Position numbers and translations under genes: made by a program
In this document: piece after piece, positions 1 to 12,072 of the stretch
How the letters are laid out: every line of letters begins with the position of its first letter
How positions within the stretch are numbered: position 1 is the stretch's first letter
Notes under the pieces: model-generated
Databases searched by the model: none
What the model saw: only the letters and a program-made list of their open reading frames with translations
Told to the model about the DNA's origin: nothing
Source: Gnetum montanum
Taxonomy: Eukaryota > Streptophyta > Gnetopsida > Gnetales > Gnetaceae
Assembly: GCA_015680685.1 (NCBI GenBank)
Contig: MNCI01009539.1
Span: 29,260-93,259 of the forward strand
DNA length: 64,000 nucleotides
Reading direction: 5' to 3'

Positions 1-2421
1 TTCAAGTGGATAAAAGTAGAGTGAAGATCGTGGGTCAATTGCCAAATGTCCTATTGGAAATTGCTTCTGAACCCCGTATCAGAAGTAGAGTAACTATCCA
101 AGTGGCAGACATACCAGATTCACCCCCCATGAGATCACCCCCCATGATTAAGATGAGCACTTGAGGATCAAATAGGTTTGAAAATCACAAAAATCGGAGC
201 TATAGGGAACAAGTTATAGCTTGGGGAAGGTAGGAGATTACAGCTTAAAAGAAAAAATCAAAAACTTCTCTTGTAGAAACTAATGAAAATGAAAATTTTT
301 TCTAACTTCCCATTGTTGTATATACTATTTTTGTTAGGCGACATCATTGATATGACATCAAATCAACATCATATGAAGGCCTCATACATCATATCAACAA
401 TGTTGCCACAAAAATTTGCAATTTTCATGTTTAATTTTTAGTGGAAAAATTAGTCAAACAAAAGGATAGGAATATACTAAGCATTCCTATAGGGTTTTTG
501 AGTAAATATGATGCTCTAGTTATGAAAAATAGTCATCTAAAGTTCATAAAGAAGGAATCTTGACTATGAAAGCTTATTAAGTGTATATAGGATGGATGAG
601 ATGAGTAATGAATTCTTGGTATTTGAACCGACTGATTAGATGTTAAGGAAAGTATTTATTGACATTTATTATTTTTGAAAGACACTAGATGATGTGGGAT
701 TGCTTACCAAGTATAAGATACAACAATTATATAAGTGGATCCTCCCCAAAGTAAGTTCTAGCTCTTAGGTACTCAAGGAGTTGAATGTAATGCATAACTA
801 TTTAGTAAAACACACATATTAGTATCATTAGGTTGGGAAAATTATGCTGTCATACAAAACCACAAGTTATAATTAAATATATAATGAGGTAAGATGGATC
901 ATAGAAAGGATTGTAAAGAATTGAGACATCAGGTATATTACCATTGGCATAATTAATTCTTGTGTTTTATTAATGGTTAAATTAATCATTAGCCTTTCCA
1001 TTCAAGATTCAAATGATATTCAAACCATGTTCCAATGATGTCACATTATTTCATATCTTGGAGTTAAAACTATAAGACTACCACTATTGCAAGGAGTATT
1101 ACCACTTGGTGTATTTCCAAGGGAGGAGTTTATTCATTACACGTTTTTATTTTTGAGATTTTTAAGAAGTCACCTATCTTTAGGCGTGGGAAACATGTCT
1201 TTCTAGTAGGACCCCTAGAAATTTATTCTTGTGCATTTATTTTATTTTTATCTATTTCAACCTTACTAGAGGACTACCTTCAATCATGGGTAACATGTCT
1301 TTCTAGTGACATGGTAAGGTAGAACTTATTTTACTCTTACTTCCATTTTTTGTTAGATTTACAAGGATATAATACAACCTAAGCAACAAGTTAAAACATA
1401 TAGAAGTGATCCAAGAGAATCGACAAATTCCCTTAATGTCACACCTTTTACATTTCCACTTGGTTCTTCACTTTTGGTTCATGCATAATGATCACAAGTT
1501 TTATGATGGAAAAGAATATCATTATGGTCATGGTAAGAACCTCTTATTGTTGGAATGGATAGATGGATGTTATGGTCTCACTGTACAAATAATTAGTCCC
1601 TTATGACTTGATAACATAGAGACATCTTCACCTTAGTAGACTACATCTTACTGTATTCTTGGTGTGTTTTATTAACAATAAAAAATATGTACAAAAAAAA
1701 TGAAAACAAAATATGAAAAATTATAAAATGTAGTAAAAATGGAAAAATATGAAGAGAATGAAAAATGTTAAAAGAATGAAAAATCATCAAAGAATTGAAA
1801 AATGTGAAAGAACTAAGAAATTATCAAAAAATTGAAAAGTATATAAGAATGAGAAGATATCAAAGAAGGTGAAAAAGTATTAAGAAAAGAGAAAGGCATA
1901 AAAAAAATTATAAAGCACAAAAAGTAGAAACAAAAAAGTTAAAAAGAACTTATTAATTCCTAAATTAGGATAAGGAATCTCTCCCATGATTGAACTCATG
2001 GGCAAGTGTTTGGAAAATAGACCCTCATTTTCCTATATCATACACTTGAGGTTTCTCACTTCCCATCATTAGTGACTTAGTTTTTCAATTATCATCCCAT
2101 GTAATCTTGATGGTAATTAAATTTTGATCATCTAAGTCCTTATTTCCTCTTTCTATTGGTGTATGATTATGATTTAATATTTTTGTTTGTAAGTTCTTAG
2201 TTGGGGTCATTTTCTTAGAAGAGGAATTAATAAGCAATTCAGGCTGTTCCATGCATATTTTAGACAAATTAACATTCTTAGACAAATTCAGGTATCTTTT
2301 GGTTTGGTGGCCCCTACTCTCTCTTGTGCATACACTTGTTTTTCACATTTTTTGTGGACTAGTATAATGACTATGTTCATATTCTAGAATGTTAGTCCAC
2401 AACTGCATCCTTCTTTATTAA
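1..2421 (-). mobile_element. Athila-like non-autonomous gypsy element, downstream half (left of nested insertion)
   Basis: This is the part of an old minus-strand gypsy element that lies 3' of its protease. Bases from about 600 to 2421 resemble 27400-28890 and 56100-57250 in this window: the block 'ggtaacatgtctttctagt' near 1287 recurs near 56634, and 'gtggatcctccccaaag' near 734 recurs near 56160. The minus-strand reading just left of 2421 continues the protease tail seen at 12082-12100, so the element at 2422-12072 sits inside this copy. No RT, RNase H or integrase is visible. A short stretch near 335-410 resembles the right end of the LTR at 15204-16071, but I could not fix an LTR boundary. 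Several minus-strand runs of A/G-rich simple sequence occupy 1690-1940. There is no host gene. Confidence 0.6.
2417..2421. repeat. Target site duplication ATTAA (left copy; right copy 12073-12077)
   Basis: ATTAA directly precedes the left LTR (starts TGTATTGACC) and directly follows the right LTR (ends GTGTTTCA). A 5-bp duplication is standard for LTR-retrotransposon integrase and fixes both ends of the element. Confidence 0.9.
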
Positions 2422-3960
2422 TGTATTGACCTAAATTGTCGGTGTAAGGTTGAAAAGGAAACAGACACCGAGAGATCGTCGGACAGCCACAACTGACCCT
2501 GCCTTTGTCCAAGGGAAAGATGGAAAAGTAAACCAAGGCAGAGTGCCTTGGATGATCTTCACGCAGAACAACTAAGGACATCCCTGAGCGTAAGCTACGA
2601 CTAGCGCTAGGGTTATCGTAAACGAGATGTAAATGGAATGCAAACAGCAATGTGAAATATAAATAGAGTGTATTGAATTTTAAATAAAGTGTAAATAGAG
2701 CTATATTGTAAACAAAGCATAAACCAAAGTAAATAATGTAAATGGAAGGAAATAATGAAACTGTATTGTATTGCTTAAATAGGAATATGCACCGGTCAAA
2801 GCGTAGTTGCACATGTGTGGATGGCAAGTTAAACACCTAGCCTCAGAATGATATGACATGATGATGTGATAATGAAATGGGATGAACATGAGAAATACTT
2901 GGAAGCCAACAATCAAGTTTTCCGAGCGTCCAAGGATTGCAAATTCTATCCTTCTTTAGAGTTGTCAATCTCTCCAATTTTTGCCTCCCAATTTATGTGA
3001 ATTGATAGGGTATTTATAGGGTTGGGTTGGGTGCTAGATAGTTGCATTCTTTGACTAGGTTCAATGTATCTATGTTTGGATAGTTGTGTATGAGTTGGAT
3101 GTATGTTGACAAGCTACATTATTGACCAGGTTCAATGTATCTGTGTTCGATAGTTGTGCATGAGTTGGATGTGTGCTGGATATTTGTCTTCTTTGACCAG
3201 ATTCAATGTATCTCACAACGTGTGGGTCATTCAAGCCCATGAAAATACAAATAATTTAGAAAAGCCCTCAAATGATAAAAATTTACAAAGAAAATCAAGG
3301 AGGATTAACTCTGCCTCACTTGTCTAGCATCCAATGTGACCTGCAGTGTGACCTCCAAAACTTGCAATTTTGAGCTAAAATCTGAAATTTCTCAAGGCTG
3401 GGACACATAGTTATCAATAGTGAACCCTGAGGATGACTTGCACCTTTGAAATCAAGTCATTTTGGCTCAGTTTTGGGGCTCTAAAAATTGGTGACGCTGA
3501 TCCTTACGCTGTGCAACGTCTGAAAAAGTAACCCCAGCGTCACCAAGCCAAAATGAAAAATTTGAGGCCCAAATCTTGATTTTCTAGAGGCTGGGAGCTA
3601 CTAGGGACCTTGATGAAGGTCATGGGGGGGTCCTTGTGCTCAATTTTGGTCTATTTTGACTCAATTTTGGGGCTCCAAAAGTTGGTGACGTTGATCCTTA
3701 CACTGTGCAGCGTCTAAAAAAGTAACCAAAGTGTACTTAGCCAAAACCAAATATTTCGAACCTGAAACTTTTGATTCTGGATGGTGGAAGTTGGTGTAGT
3801 GGCCTGTGGGCCCCAGGGGGACCTTGCCTGTTAAATCATGGGCCATCGGGGGCTATTTTGGAGGCCTCCAAGTTTGGTCACGCTGTACTCATGTTGGGAA
3901 GCAACATGACTTAGCTTAATTCTTGTCTAAAAGTGCTAGGCCAAAATTAGTGGTGTTTCA
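2422..3960 (-). repeat. 3' LTR of the gag-protease element
   Basis: It is about 1539 bp, begins TGTATTGACC and ends GTGTTTCA on the plus strand (TG...CA in element sense). It aligns along its whole length with 10540-12072, including shared blocks such as 'gtagttgcacatgtgtgga' and 'acaacgtgtgggtcattc'. The open frame at 2384-2836 (minus) lies in this LTR and resembles no protein. Confidence 0.9.
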
Positions 3961-3977
3961 TTGGCCCCTCTTTGTTG
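3961..3977 (-). other. Polypurine tract of the gag-protease element
   Basis: Read on the minus strand, the bases next to the 3' LTR are purine-rich (ACAAAGAGGGGCCAA followed by TGAAACACC). That is the expected plus-strand primer just before the LTR start. Confidence 0.65.
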
Positions 3978-5094
3978 ATGTCTGGAGGAATTTACCCGAG
4001 AGGCATCGACAAAGAAGTGCAAAAGACCATGAGGAACAAAGCATCAAACATTAACTGTCAGCCCTTGGTTGGGTGTCATTGCACCATTTTCAAAAGTACA
4101 TGGGATTGAGGGAATGTGGTTTAAGATGCAAGGGAATCGGTTGTAACCAAGGAAGCTAGGAGGTTAAGGGTTATGATTGTTGCTGGGATTTGTGAGAGAG
4201 GAATGCTCTCTTGTGCACAAGTCATGTCATTGGTCCTTGTCAATAGTCAGGTTTTCAGTAGACTCGGAACCAAGACATAGGAGGTTCATTCTTTGGAGAA
4301 ACGAGACTCTTATAGAGTATTTGCAGGGCTCGTTGTAAATAGCCAGAGCCACGCGATGATGTGTAACATGGTCTCTTTGAGACATGAGTGTACCTTTTTT
4401 TTTAAGACAACTGCCTTCTCGCCTGGGGCTTGTATGAGAATGGCCAATAGTCTTTTTATTTATGATGTCAATAGGGTCATGAAGACCTTTTCTGTGCATT
4501 TTGCTCTTTGACCTTTTTTTTCTCTTTTACTTTTCTTATTTTTCTTTTGTGTTTAGTCTTTTTGCAAGAGCTTGCTTTTTGTGTCATGCTCATGTTTGAG
4601 CACTTGCATTTTGCATCATGTACTATGTATCATGTTTTACGTCGCAACTGCTTAGAGAGTTACAGTATGCAAGAGTGTATCAAGAGTTTTGAGATGAGCA
4701 GAATGTATCAGGGGGATGTAATTGAATAGGCTAAGGGGCATGATGGGGAATAGGGAATGTATTAGGAGTTAGGAATGTACTTATGAATGGATTGATTAAC
4801 CTAGTTGCATGCATTAGGAAAAACATGATACCTTGTCATCATGATGAAGTGCATCTATGCACGAACACCTCAGAAGTGTCATCTTGCAAACACAACTCCA
4901 AGAAGACAAGAAAACCACAAATGAAACAGTCATCTAAACACCTTAAACAAGGAGATGTAGTCACCATGTGCAATTTACAAAGTAGAAAAAATCATGAACA
5001 ACATTAGCCTCATTAAAACCCATGAGATGAATTATGTAACAAGTCTTTGCAAAACATGAATAACTGATTACATCGACACATCTTTTCAAATTTT

Positions 5095-5640
5095 GCATGG
5101 TCATCGATGATGTCACTAGTTTATAGTCTTAGAAGACTGTTGTGGGTTAGTTTCACATCATAACCCATTGGATGATGCCAGTTTAGCATCATGGCAGACG
5201 GTGCATTGCTAGTTTATAGTCATGGTAGACTGTGAAGAGGCAAACTAGTTTATAGTCTTAGTGGATTTTGGATGCCAGTTTCATGTCATGGCAGATGAAT
5301 GTAGTAGTTTAGTATCATATCAGATAGAACTCTGTGGTATCAGTTTTAAGTCATGATCTAGGACTATTCTGTGGTATCAGTTTTAAGTCATGATCCAGGA
5401 CTATTCTGTGGTATCAGTTTTAAGTCACGATTCCAAGACTATTCTATGGTATCAGTTTTAAGTCATGATTCCAGGACTATTTTGTGGTATCAGTTTTAAG
5501 TCATGATTCCAAGACTATTCTATGGTATCAGTTTTAAGTCATGATGCCAGGAGTATTCTGTGGTATTAGTTTTAAGTCATGATGCTAGGACTACTCTGTG
5601 CTAGTTTATAGTCATAGCGGACTGATGCTTACCTTGCTTG
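5095..5640 (-). repeat. Internal minisatellite array, core unit 38-39 bp
   Basis: Bases 5332-5600 contain about seven head-to-tail copies of a 38-39-bp unit with the core TATCAGTTTTAAGTCATGAT followed by a CCAGGACTATTCTGTGG-like tail. Looser copies of the core, AGTTTATAGTC plus a short 'gcagac/ggactg' tail, occur from 5110 to 5330, again at 5600-5625, and in related form at 6430-6740. The array lies inside the gag-protease element where pol would be expected. One unit length is 13 codons, but stops interrupt it, so I do not call a protein. Confidence 0.8.
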
Positions 5641-5969
5641 TGTAAACTGTGATGCTATATGCATGGTCATGCTGTGTATCTGCAAGATCCTATAAAAAAT
5701 CAACTAGAAATAAAACAATGTCAAGAGACACCTATTGTAATAGATTTGGAATATATGAATGAAAGAAAAGCAATGCAAAAAAAGTGATAGTTTTAGGCCA
5801 TTCCAGGCTGGATGTTGACTTGCCATTTGCACTATTTTTAAATTTTAAAATTCTTATACTTAAATTTTCAAGTGGACAATAAGGTCACAGAGATTTTAAA
5901 ATTTTATGAAATTTTCAAATGTTTGTTGTCCTTAACTTTTTTGTTCTATTTTCTATTTTCTATTTGTAG

Positions 5970-6050
5970 GGACACGTTAATGATGGAGCTAGCCCTAGTG
6001 GAGCAGGGGCGGATGATGAAGTGGATCTTAGGGATCAACCCCATCCATGA
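5970..6050 (+). pseudogene. Possible antisense terminal exon inside the gag-protease element
   Basis: On the plus strand (antisense to the element) a pyrimidine-rich tract ends in TATTTGTAG at 5961-5969, a good plant 3' splice site. It is followed by an open stretch of 26 codons ending in TGA at 6048-6050, with an acidic, small-residue composition (motifs NDGASPSGAGADDE and DLRDQPHP). This looks like the last exon of a captured gene. Antisense ORFs between pol and the 3' LTR are known from Tat-lineage elements. I do not recognise the protein, and the upstream exons are not evident. Confidence 0.3.
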
Positions 6051-6569
6051 GCTTTTAAGTCATTAAGTGTTTTTGGATTTTTTGGATGTTTGATGGAATG
6101 TATAAAGACTGATGTAATGGCCTAAATTCAATTATGGTATAAAATGGTTGCATTCCTTCGTTACCTTGATGTTCTATGTAAATATTTTTGTCATTTTTCA
6201 TGTTTTCTATTGTTTTTCTTTGTTTTCTAGAGTATATGTATGCAACTAAATGTAACATAAATTTTTAAAGTGTAAAGCAAGATGTAAGGTAAATACTTGG
6301 AAGAGAAAGTAACGACCGTGCAAGAATCTAAATCGTAAGTTGTAACCTGCAAGCAAAAATTCAATGTAAGATGACGGGAGTTTGTAAATCTATAATTTGT
6401 TGGCTTTATTTTAAAGCCATTTTGGGCTTTGTACATCAGTTTAAAGTCTTGATGGACTATTGCTTCTGTTGTTGAAGAAAGGATTACCAGTTTTATGCCA
6501 TGGTGGGCCAAAGGTAGTAACGCTTTCAAGAAATTTTAAACAAAAGTAGCCATTTCTAACCATGGCTAG

Positions 6570-6733
6570 TTTAATGTCATTGCAGATGTTTGTTGGTAGT
6601 TTTAATTTCTTATCGGACATGTCGTAGTTTAACATCATTTTGGATAGTTCATAGTTTAATGTCATTTCGGACAGTTCGTAGTTTAACGTCATTTTAGATA
6701 GTTTGTAGTTTAACGTCATTTCGGACAGTTCGT
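6570..6733 (-). repeat. 27-bp tandem repeat encoding a 9-residue unit
   Basis: Four clear 27-bp units lie at 6626-6652, 6653-6679, 6680-6706 and 6707-6733 (core AGTTTAACGTCATTTCGGAC), with degenerate units before them. On the element's sense strand they stay in frame and encode MTLNYELSK/E-type nonapeptides within an open frame at 6719-6441. The unit resembles the 38-39-bp array at 5332-5600, so both probably grew from one seed sequence. Confidence 0.8.
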
Positions 6734-6971
6734 CTCATTCGTTCTAGTTGTTGAGTTGCTTCTTGATCTTTTATAACTTAATGTGTGGGGCTAGGTGTAT
6801 GTGTATGATTTTATATTCACCTTCTCCTTCATTGGTGATATCAAAGGGTAGTTTTGACCAAGAAACATCAGCAGGAATGGCTCCTATGTCTATGTCTTCT
6901 TGTGTTTCTTTAGTGTTAGTTGGATTGTGATTCAACATTGTGTTCATGTTCTGATGTATGTTCATGGTTTC

Positions 6972-7460
6972 TTATTTAGGCTTAATGAACTCAATTTCTG
7001 ACCCTTGACCTACCTCAAGGTATGAGGAAGTGATCGATGTTGTTGTATCCCCATGTATGATGATCTTACCTCCCTTGTAAGGTAGGTAGATCTCCTGATG
7101 GATTGGTGAAGATATAGCTTTAAGTTGAGCTAGCCAAGGACGTCCTACGATCAAATTAAACCCTGACATTTCATCAACCACTATGAATTCAACCGATGTA
7201 GGGAATTGGTCACCTGCTATGAAATCTAAGGTAACCATGCCTTTCACTCCCACACGAGAACCAATGAAAGATCTCAATAAAGAGGTTGTTGTGGGCTATA
7301 CTTGTTCAGTGAGTCCCAATTTTTCGATGACAGAAAAAGGTATTACATTTGTTGCCGCACCATCAACCTACAACATGCACCTTACATATTTTGAAATGAT
7401 CAACCTGTATTGTTATGAACATAGGGGCCGTAGTGGTTTCCCCTATTTTCTCATCTAGCT
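6972..7460 (-). pseudogene. Retropepsin (aspartic protease) domain, frameshifted
   Basis: The minus-strand reading carries the active-site region VDGAATNVI near 7350-7325, in the place of the usual D(S/T)G of retroviral-type proteases, then FSVIEKLGL. After a stop near 7300 it continues with FNLIVGRPWL, the conserved 'GRPWL' block of plant gypsy proteases, and HQEIYLPYKGG. A one-base frameshift lies just before the active site (VHVV then VDGA). It would process Gag in the virus-like particle. It follows gag in the same orientation and is the last pol-type domain in the element; sequence with repeats follows instead of RT. Confidence 0.75.
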
Positions 7461-7760
7461 TAATGTCCTTAATACAGAACTCTAAGGATGCGGTCTTCGA
7501 TTCCTAAAATTGTGGGGATAATACTGCATAAATGGATGGTTCATCTGTAGGAAGATCTTCACTAATAGGAATTGAAGTTAGCATCTGTACGAGAGCCTCT
7601 CGATGTACTTGTGAAGTCATTACTAGGTCATACAAACTTAAAGAAGTATTCTTTGTTTTAAGGCTTGTGTGACCTAGGTCAATGCATTTGCTAGGTCTTT
7701 ACCATTTGGGTCATTCTTATCAGTAGAGATTTGGTCCATTTGTCCCAGCATTCGTATTTC

Positions 7761-10468
7761 TCATGGAGTGGTTTTTACGTTAGTAGCTGAGGATGCCGAG
7801 TTTGGGATATGAATTATGACTTTATCTTTGTTTTGATGACTTGTACTAGGCTCATTAATGGATGGACTCATGGGGATGGTGTTTAGCGGTGTAGGCTTTG
7901 GTAGTCCTAATTCATGTCCATGATTTTCTCTCTCCATGTGCTCTCTTTTTTCTTTTTCCAAGCGCTCTCTTATTAGCCTATGGGCAAGATGTTCTCGCAA
8001 AGGTTATCGAGAAGTGGAGATGGGTTGTGTGCCAAGGTGTTTTGGCACCCAAACAACAAAGGGAATGGGTTGGTTTTCAGATGGTATGTTTGTTGTGGTG
8101 GCAACTGAAGGAAATATGCAAATGATGAATGGTTTTGATGATGTGGGGGATGTGCACATGGTAAAAGGGGTTTGAGGATATATTGAGGTAGGTGTGTTTT
8201 CTGAATGCCTGCGAATCACAAAAGGCTTTCGAGGAATGTCTTGTCTGTCTTCCACATGGTCAATGTTAATCACATATGGGGCATCATTGGTTTTGGTATT
8301 GAGAGGATCCTTGTAGACCACCATGGATTGGTTTTGAGGCCTTACTAGGTTTGTCTCATCGAACACTACTTCACCCCCATCTATCATGCGTTGTATGTCT
8401 TATTTCAACGCAAAGCAGTAATCAGTCCCATAACCACACCGTTGGTGATATTCACAAAACCTATCCAACCTAAAGCCTTTTGGAATGAGAGTTTCGTTGG
8501 TTGTTGCTAAAGCTAGATTTTTGGCCAATTCGCAAAATCAATCATGTATTTGTGAGGCCATAGGAGACATTTCCTTTCAAAGGTACAGGCATGACCTATG
8601 TTATTTTTTCTATTTGAGGAATTTCTAGGTGTATGAGTGGATGTGGTTCTTTCATAGTTGTTTGAGATAGAGGGTTGTTTTCCTTCAGCCACTGCTGCTA
8701 CCATTGTTTTGGATTTATCTTTCCTTGTGTATTGGCTCCTAAAGGTTGAGTAGGCTGGGTCATTACTTGTTTGTGCCGCTTCTTCTATGTCTTTGATTTG
8801 TACGAATTCTTGGCTCAATGTGCAGGCTTTCAGGTAGTAAAGTTTTGACTTAATAAAGTCATTCATGGCTAACTTGAGGATGGTGAGAAAATATATTTCA
8901 GGGATGGGTTCGTGAAGTTTGTTTAAGGCTGCACTCCACTTTTGGATAAATTTCTGCACTAGCTCTAATGGTGCTTGTTTAACTTGGATCAAGCCATCTA
9001 ATGTGGCTTTAGGTTTCAAATTGTACTTGAAACAGGTGACAAACTAATGCAACAAACTCTCTAAAGAAGATATGGAGCTACCAGGTAAATATCGGTACCA
9101 GTCTTAGGCTTTTCTAGTTAAGGACATTGCAAACACTCAAAAAATTACATGAGGCCATGCTTGAAGTAAAAGGCTTTCGGTTCTAAATGTCACTAGGTGG
9201 GCATTTGGGTCCTCTTCTCCATTGTACTTGGTCAGTTGAGGTACTGAGACTCCTTTTGGCAAGGTCAAGGGTGGAACCGAGGGGTCAATTAGGTCATCTT
9301 GATAGAAATCTAGTACCTTGACTTCCTCATTGTTGAAATTTTTAAGGCATTTTAATTCTTATGCAAACGAGTGCATCATTTTTTATGTATTTGCCCATTG
9401 TTGGGTAGTAGGTAAACCGGTGGATTGTGGATGATAATGGTTTAATTGTTGCATTGTTTGTGGAAGGGTAGGTTGTTGGGCTAACATTTGTTGTGGTGGG
9501 ATGGTATTTGGGACTGAGACCATCGATGGAGCCCACTACCTAGCTACAGGTTGTGAGGTAATACCTTGCACATGTTGGGTTAGAGTAATCAATGGTGCCC
9601 CATAAATCTGTACCTAGGGTATGTAATGGGTGGATGTGGAAGCTGGTATGACTAATGGTATTCTAATTACTTGAGGTTGGAAGATTGACCCTGCGTTGGT
9701 TTGGAGGAGTTGTTGGGACTGCACTAGTGGAGGAATGATGGAAGTGGATGCATCAAAGTGAATGTTATTGAGCATGGAGAAGATACAAATGGAATGGGGA
9801 ACAAGTGCTCGAGCATTTGCAAGTGAAGAAGGAAACATAGTTTCTTCCAGGAAAGGATGGGATAATGGGTTTGTGTGGGCATGGGGGCTAATGATGTGGT
9901 ATGATTCTCTATGTTCAGATTGGGCTGCAAAGTCATCTTCTTCATCTTGAGGCTCTATGGGAGGTAGTTGTAAGGCTTGACTTCTAGCCATAAGAAGCTG
10001 GGATATGAGTTTATGATGGTTTTCAGATAGTGGGATTATGTCAAATGTATAAGGGATAAACTCACATCCTCCTTTGTGGATGAATTCATATTCTCTCTTA
10101 GCTTCCCTCTCTACACGATCAATGGGTAGGTTGGCTTGGATTTTGACACAGATAAAATTATACTGTTCAGGTGTAAGAGTTGCATGAATAAGGCCTTTTC
10201 CCTATAGCCTGAGGGATTGGCGTGTAGGGCCTTGAGGATTTATGTATTCAATAATGGTTATGGATTCTATAGCAGTCACAGGGTTTGAAGCTTTGGCCCC
10301 AAAGTTAGCAATCGGTAGTGTTACTGGGCTGGCTTGGGAAGATTCCATGATAAACATGAATGGATTGGGGTAGATGAATGGAGTTGGATCGTAAGAAGTT
10401 GTAGCATGGCATGATATAAGCTCAATGTGATCAACAAGGATGAGGAGACTCAAATGGGCAAGATGCAT
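7761..10468 (-). pseudogene. Gag polyprotein of the gag-protease element, broken by stops and frameshifts
   Basis: The minus-strand open stretches 10468-10202, 9991-9614 and 9019-8513 share one frame; 8387-8004 and 8000-7761 share another. The piece at 9019-8513 has the helix-rich capsid signature (LIQVKQAPLELVQKFIQKW... LNKLHEPIPEIYF). At about 8455-8400 the frame contains CEYHQRCGYGTDYC followed by FALK and DIQRMIDGG, the CxxH...GHxTxxC...LK..I..LI motif typical of Tat-type plant gypsy Gag. Gag forms the particle that packages element RNA. At least four disabling changes are visible, so this copy cannot make full-length Gag. Confidence 0.75.
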
Positions 10469-10513
10469 GAGTTTTGATAGGTAGTGACGTTTTGACCAAT
10501 AACAACAAGCGAG

Positions 10514-10539
10514 TAGGCCCTCCTTCTAGCACCAAAAAC
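10514..10539 (-). other. Primer binding site of the gag-protease element
   Basis: Immediately inside the 5' LTR the minus strand reads TTTTTGGTGCTAGAAGGAGG. Its TGG start matches the CCA end of a tRNA, and its spacing is that of plant gypsy elements. The tRNA species was not determined. Confidence 0.65.
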
Positions 10540-12072
10540 TGTACTGACCTAAATTGTCAGTGTAAGGCTGGAAAGGAAAAAGACACTGAGAGATCATCAG
10601 ATAGCCACAGTTGACCCTGCCTTCACCCGATAGCAAGCTAGAAAAGTAAACGAAGGCAGAGTGCCTTGGATGGTCTACACGCAGATCAACCAAGGACTTC
10701 CCCGAGCGTAAGCTACGGCTAGTGCTGGGGTTATCATAAATGAGATGTAAATGGAATGCAAATAGTAATATGAAATGTAAATAGAACATATTGAATTTTA
10801 AATAAAGTATAAACAGATCTATATTGTAAAAAAATCATAAACCAAAGTAAATAATGTAAATGGAAGGCAATAATGAAACTGTATTGTATTGCTTAAACAA
10901 GAATATGCACCGGTCAAAGCGTAGTTGCACATGTGTGGATGGAAAGTCAAACGCCTAGCCCTGGAATGATATGACACGATGATGTGATGATGAAATGGGA
11001 TGAACATGAGAAATACTTGGAAGCCAACAATCAGGTTTTCCGAGTGCCCAAGGATTGCAAATTCTGTCCTTCTTCAGAGTTGTCAATCTCTCCAATTTTT
11101 GCCTCCCAGTTTATGTGAATTAATAGGGTATTTATAGGGTTGGGCTAGGTGCTAGATAGTTGCATTCTTTGACCAGGTTCAATGTATCTATGTTTGGATA
11201 GTTTTGTACGACAAGGATGTGTGTTGGAAAGCTACATTCTTAACCAGGTTCAATGTATCTGTGTTCAATAGTTGTGCATGAGTTGGATGTGTGCTGGATA
11301 TTTATTTTCTTTGACCAGATTCAATGTATCTCACAACGTGTGGGTCATTCAAGCCCATGAAAATAAAAATAATTTAGAAAAGCCCTCAAATGATAAAAAT
11401 TTACAAAGAAAATCAAGGAGGATTAACTCTGCCTCGCTTGTCTAGCATCCAGCGTGACCTACAGTGTGACCACCAAAACTTGCAATTTTGAGCTAAAATC
11501 TGGAATTTCTAAAGGTTGGGACCCATAATTATCAATAGTGAACCTTGAGGATGACTTGCACTCTTGAAATCAAGTCATTTTGGCTCAGTTTTGGGGCTCT
11601 AAAAATTGGTGACGCTGATCCTTATGTTGTCCAACGTCTGAAAAAGTAACCCCAGCGTCACCAAGCCAAAATGGCACATTTGAGGCCCAAACCTTGATTT
11701 TCTGGAGGCTGGGAGCTACTGGGACCTTGGTGAAGGTCATGGGGGGTCCTTGTGCTCAATTTCAGCTTGTTTTCACTCAATTTCGGGGCTCCAAAAGTTG
11801 GTGACGCTGATCCTTACGCTGTGCAACGTCTGAAAAACCATAGTGTACTTAGCCAAAACCAAATATTTTGAACCTGAAACTTTTGATTCTAGATGGTGGA
11901 AGTTTGTGTAATTGCCTGTGGGCCTCAAGGGGACCTTTCCTATTGAATCATGGGCCATCGGGGGCTGTTTTGGAGGCCTCCATGTTTGTTCACGCTATAC
12001 TCATGTTGGGCAGTAGCATGACTTAGCTTAATTCTTGTCTAAAAGTGCTAGGCCAAAATTAGTGGTGTTTCA
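10540..12072 (-). repeat. 5' LTR of the gag-protease element
   Basis: This 1533-bp direct repeat of 2422-3960 starts TGTACTGACC and ends GTGTTTCA on the plus strand. It differs from its partner by scattered substitutions and small indels, so the insertion is not recent. It sits next to the PBS, making it the promoter LTR for minus-strand transcription. Confidence 0.9.

Larger units (their letters stand above)
2422..12072 (-). mobile_element. Complete non-autonomous gag-protease LTR retrotransposon (TR-GAG-like, probably Ty3/gypsy Tat lineage)
   Basis: The element has two long, similar LTRs (2422-3960 and 10540-12072), a flanking ATTAA duplication, a PBS beside the right LTR and a PPT beside the left LTR, so it reads right to left. 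From 5' to 3' on the minus strand it holds a broken gag (10468-7761), a protease (about 7460-6972), then about 3 kb with tandem repeats and no RT, RNase H or integrase motif on either strand that I could find (no FMDD/YVDD box, no DD35E block). The gag ends in a Cys/His motif of the plant Tat type. Known elements of this design are called TR-GAG and rely on proteins from full-length relatives. The lineage call is inference. The element inserted into the protease end of an older Athila-like copy. Stretch 3981-5090 is spacer with no domain. Confidence 0.85.

Noticed and set aside
2384-2836. 150-codon minus-strand frame
   Set aside because: It falls across the LTR and its flank; the matching LTR at 10540-12072 does not keep the frame.
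5332-5600. CRISPR-like regular spacing of a repeated core
   Set aside because: Units are contiguous and imperfect, the spacers are part of the repeat, and the setting is a plant retroelement.
3961-6970. Hidden reverse transcriptase in the gag-protease element
   Set aside because: I looked for FMDD/YVDD, DGYSGY, GHxIS and DAS blocks in all frames and found none, though a profile search would be more sensitive.
7183-8175. Plus-strand frames at 7183-7458, 7898-8125 and 7936-8175
   Set aside because: They are antisense to the gag-protease reading, which has recognisable motifs.
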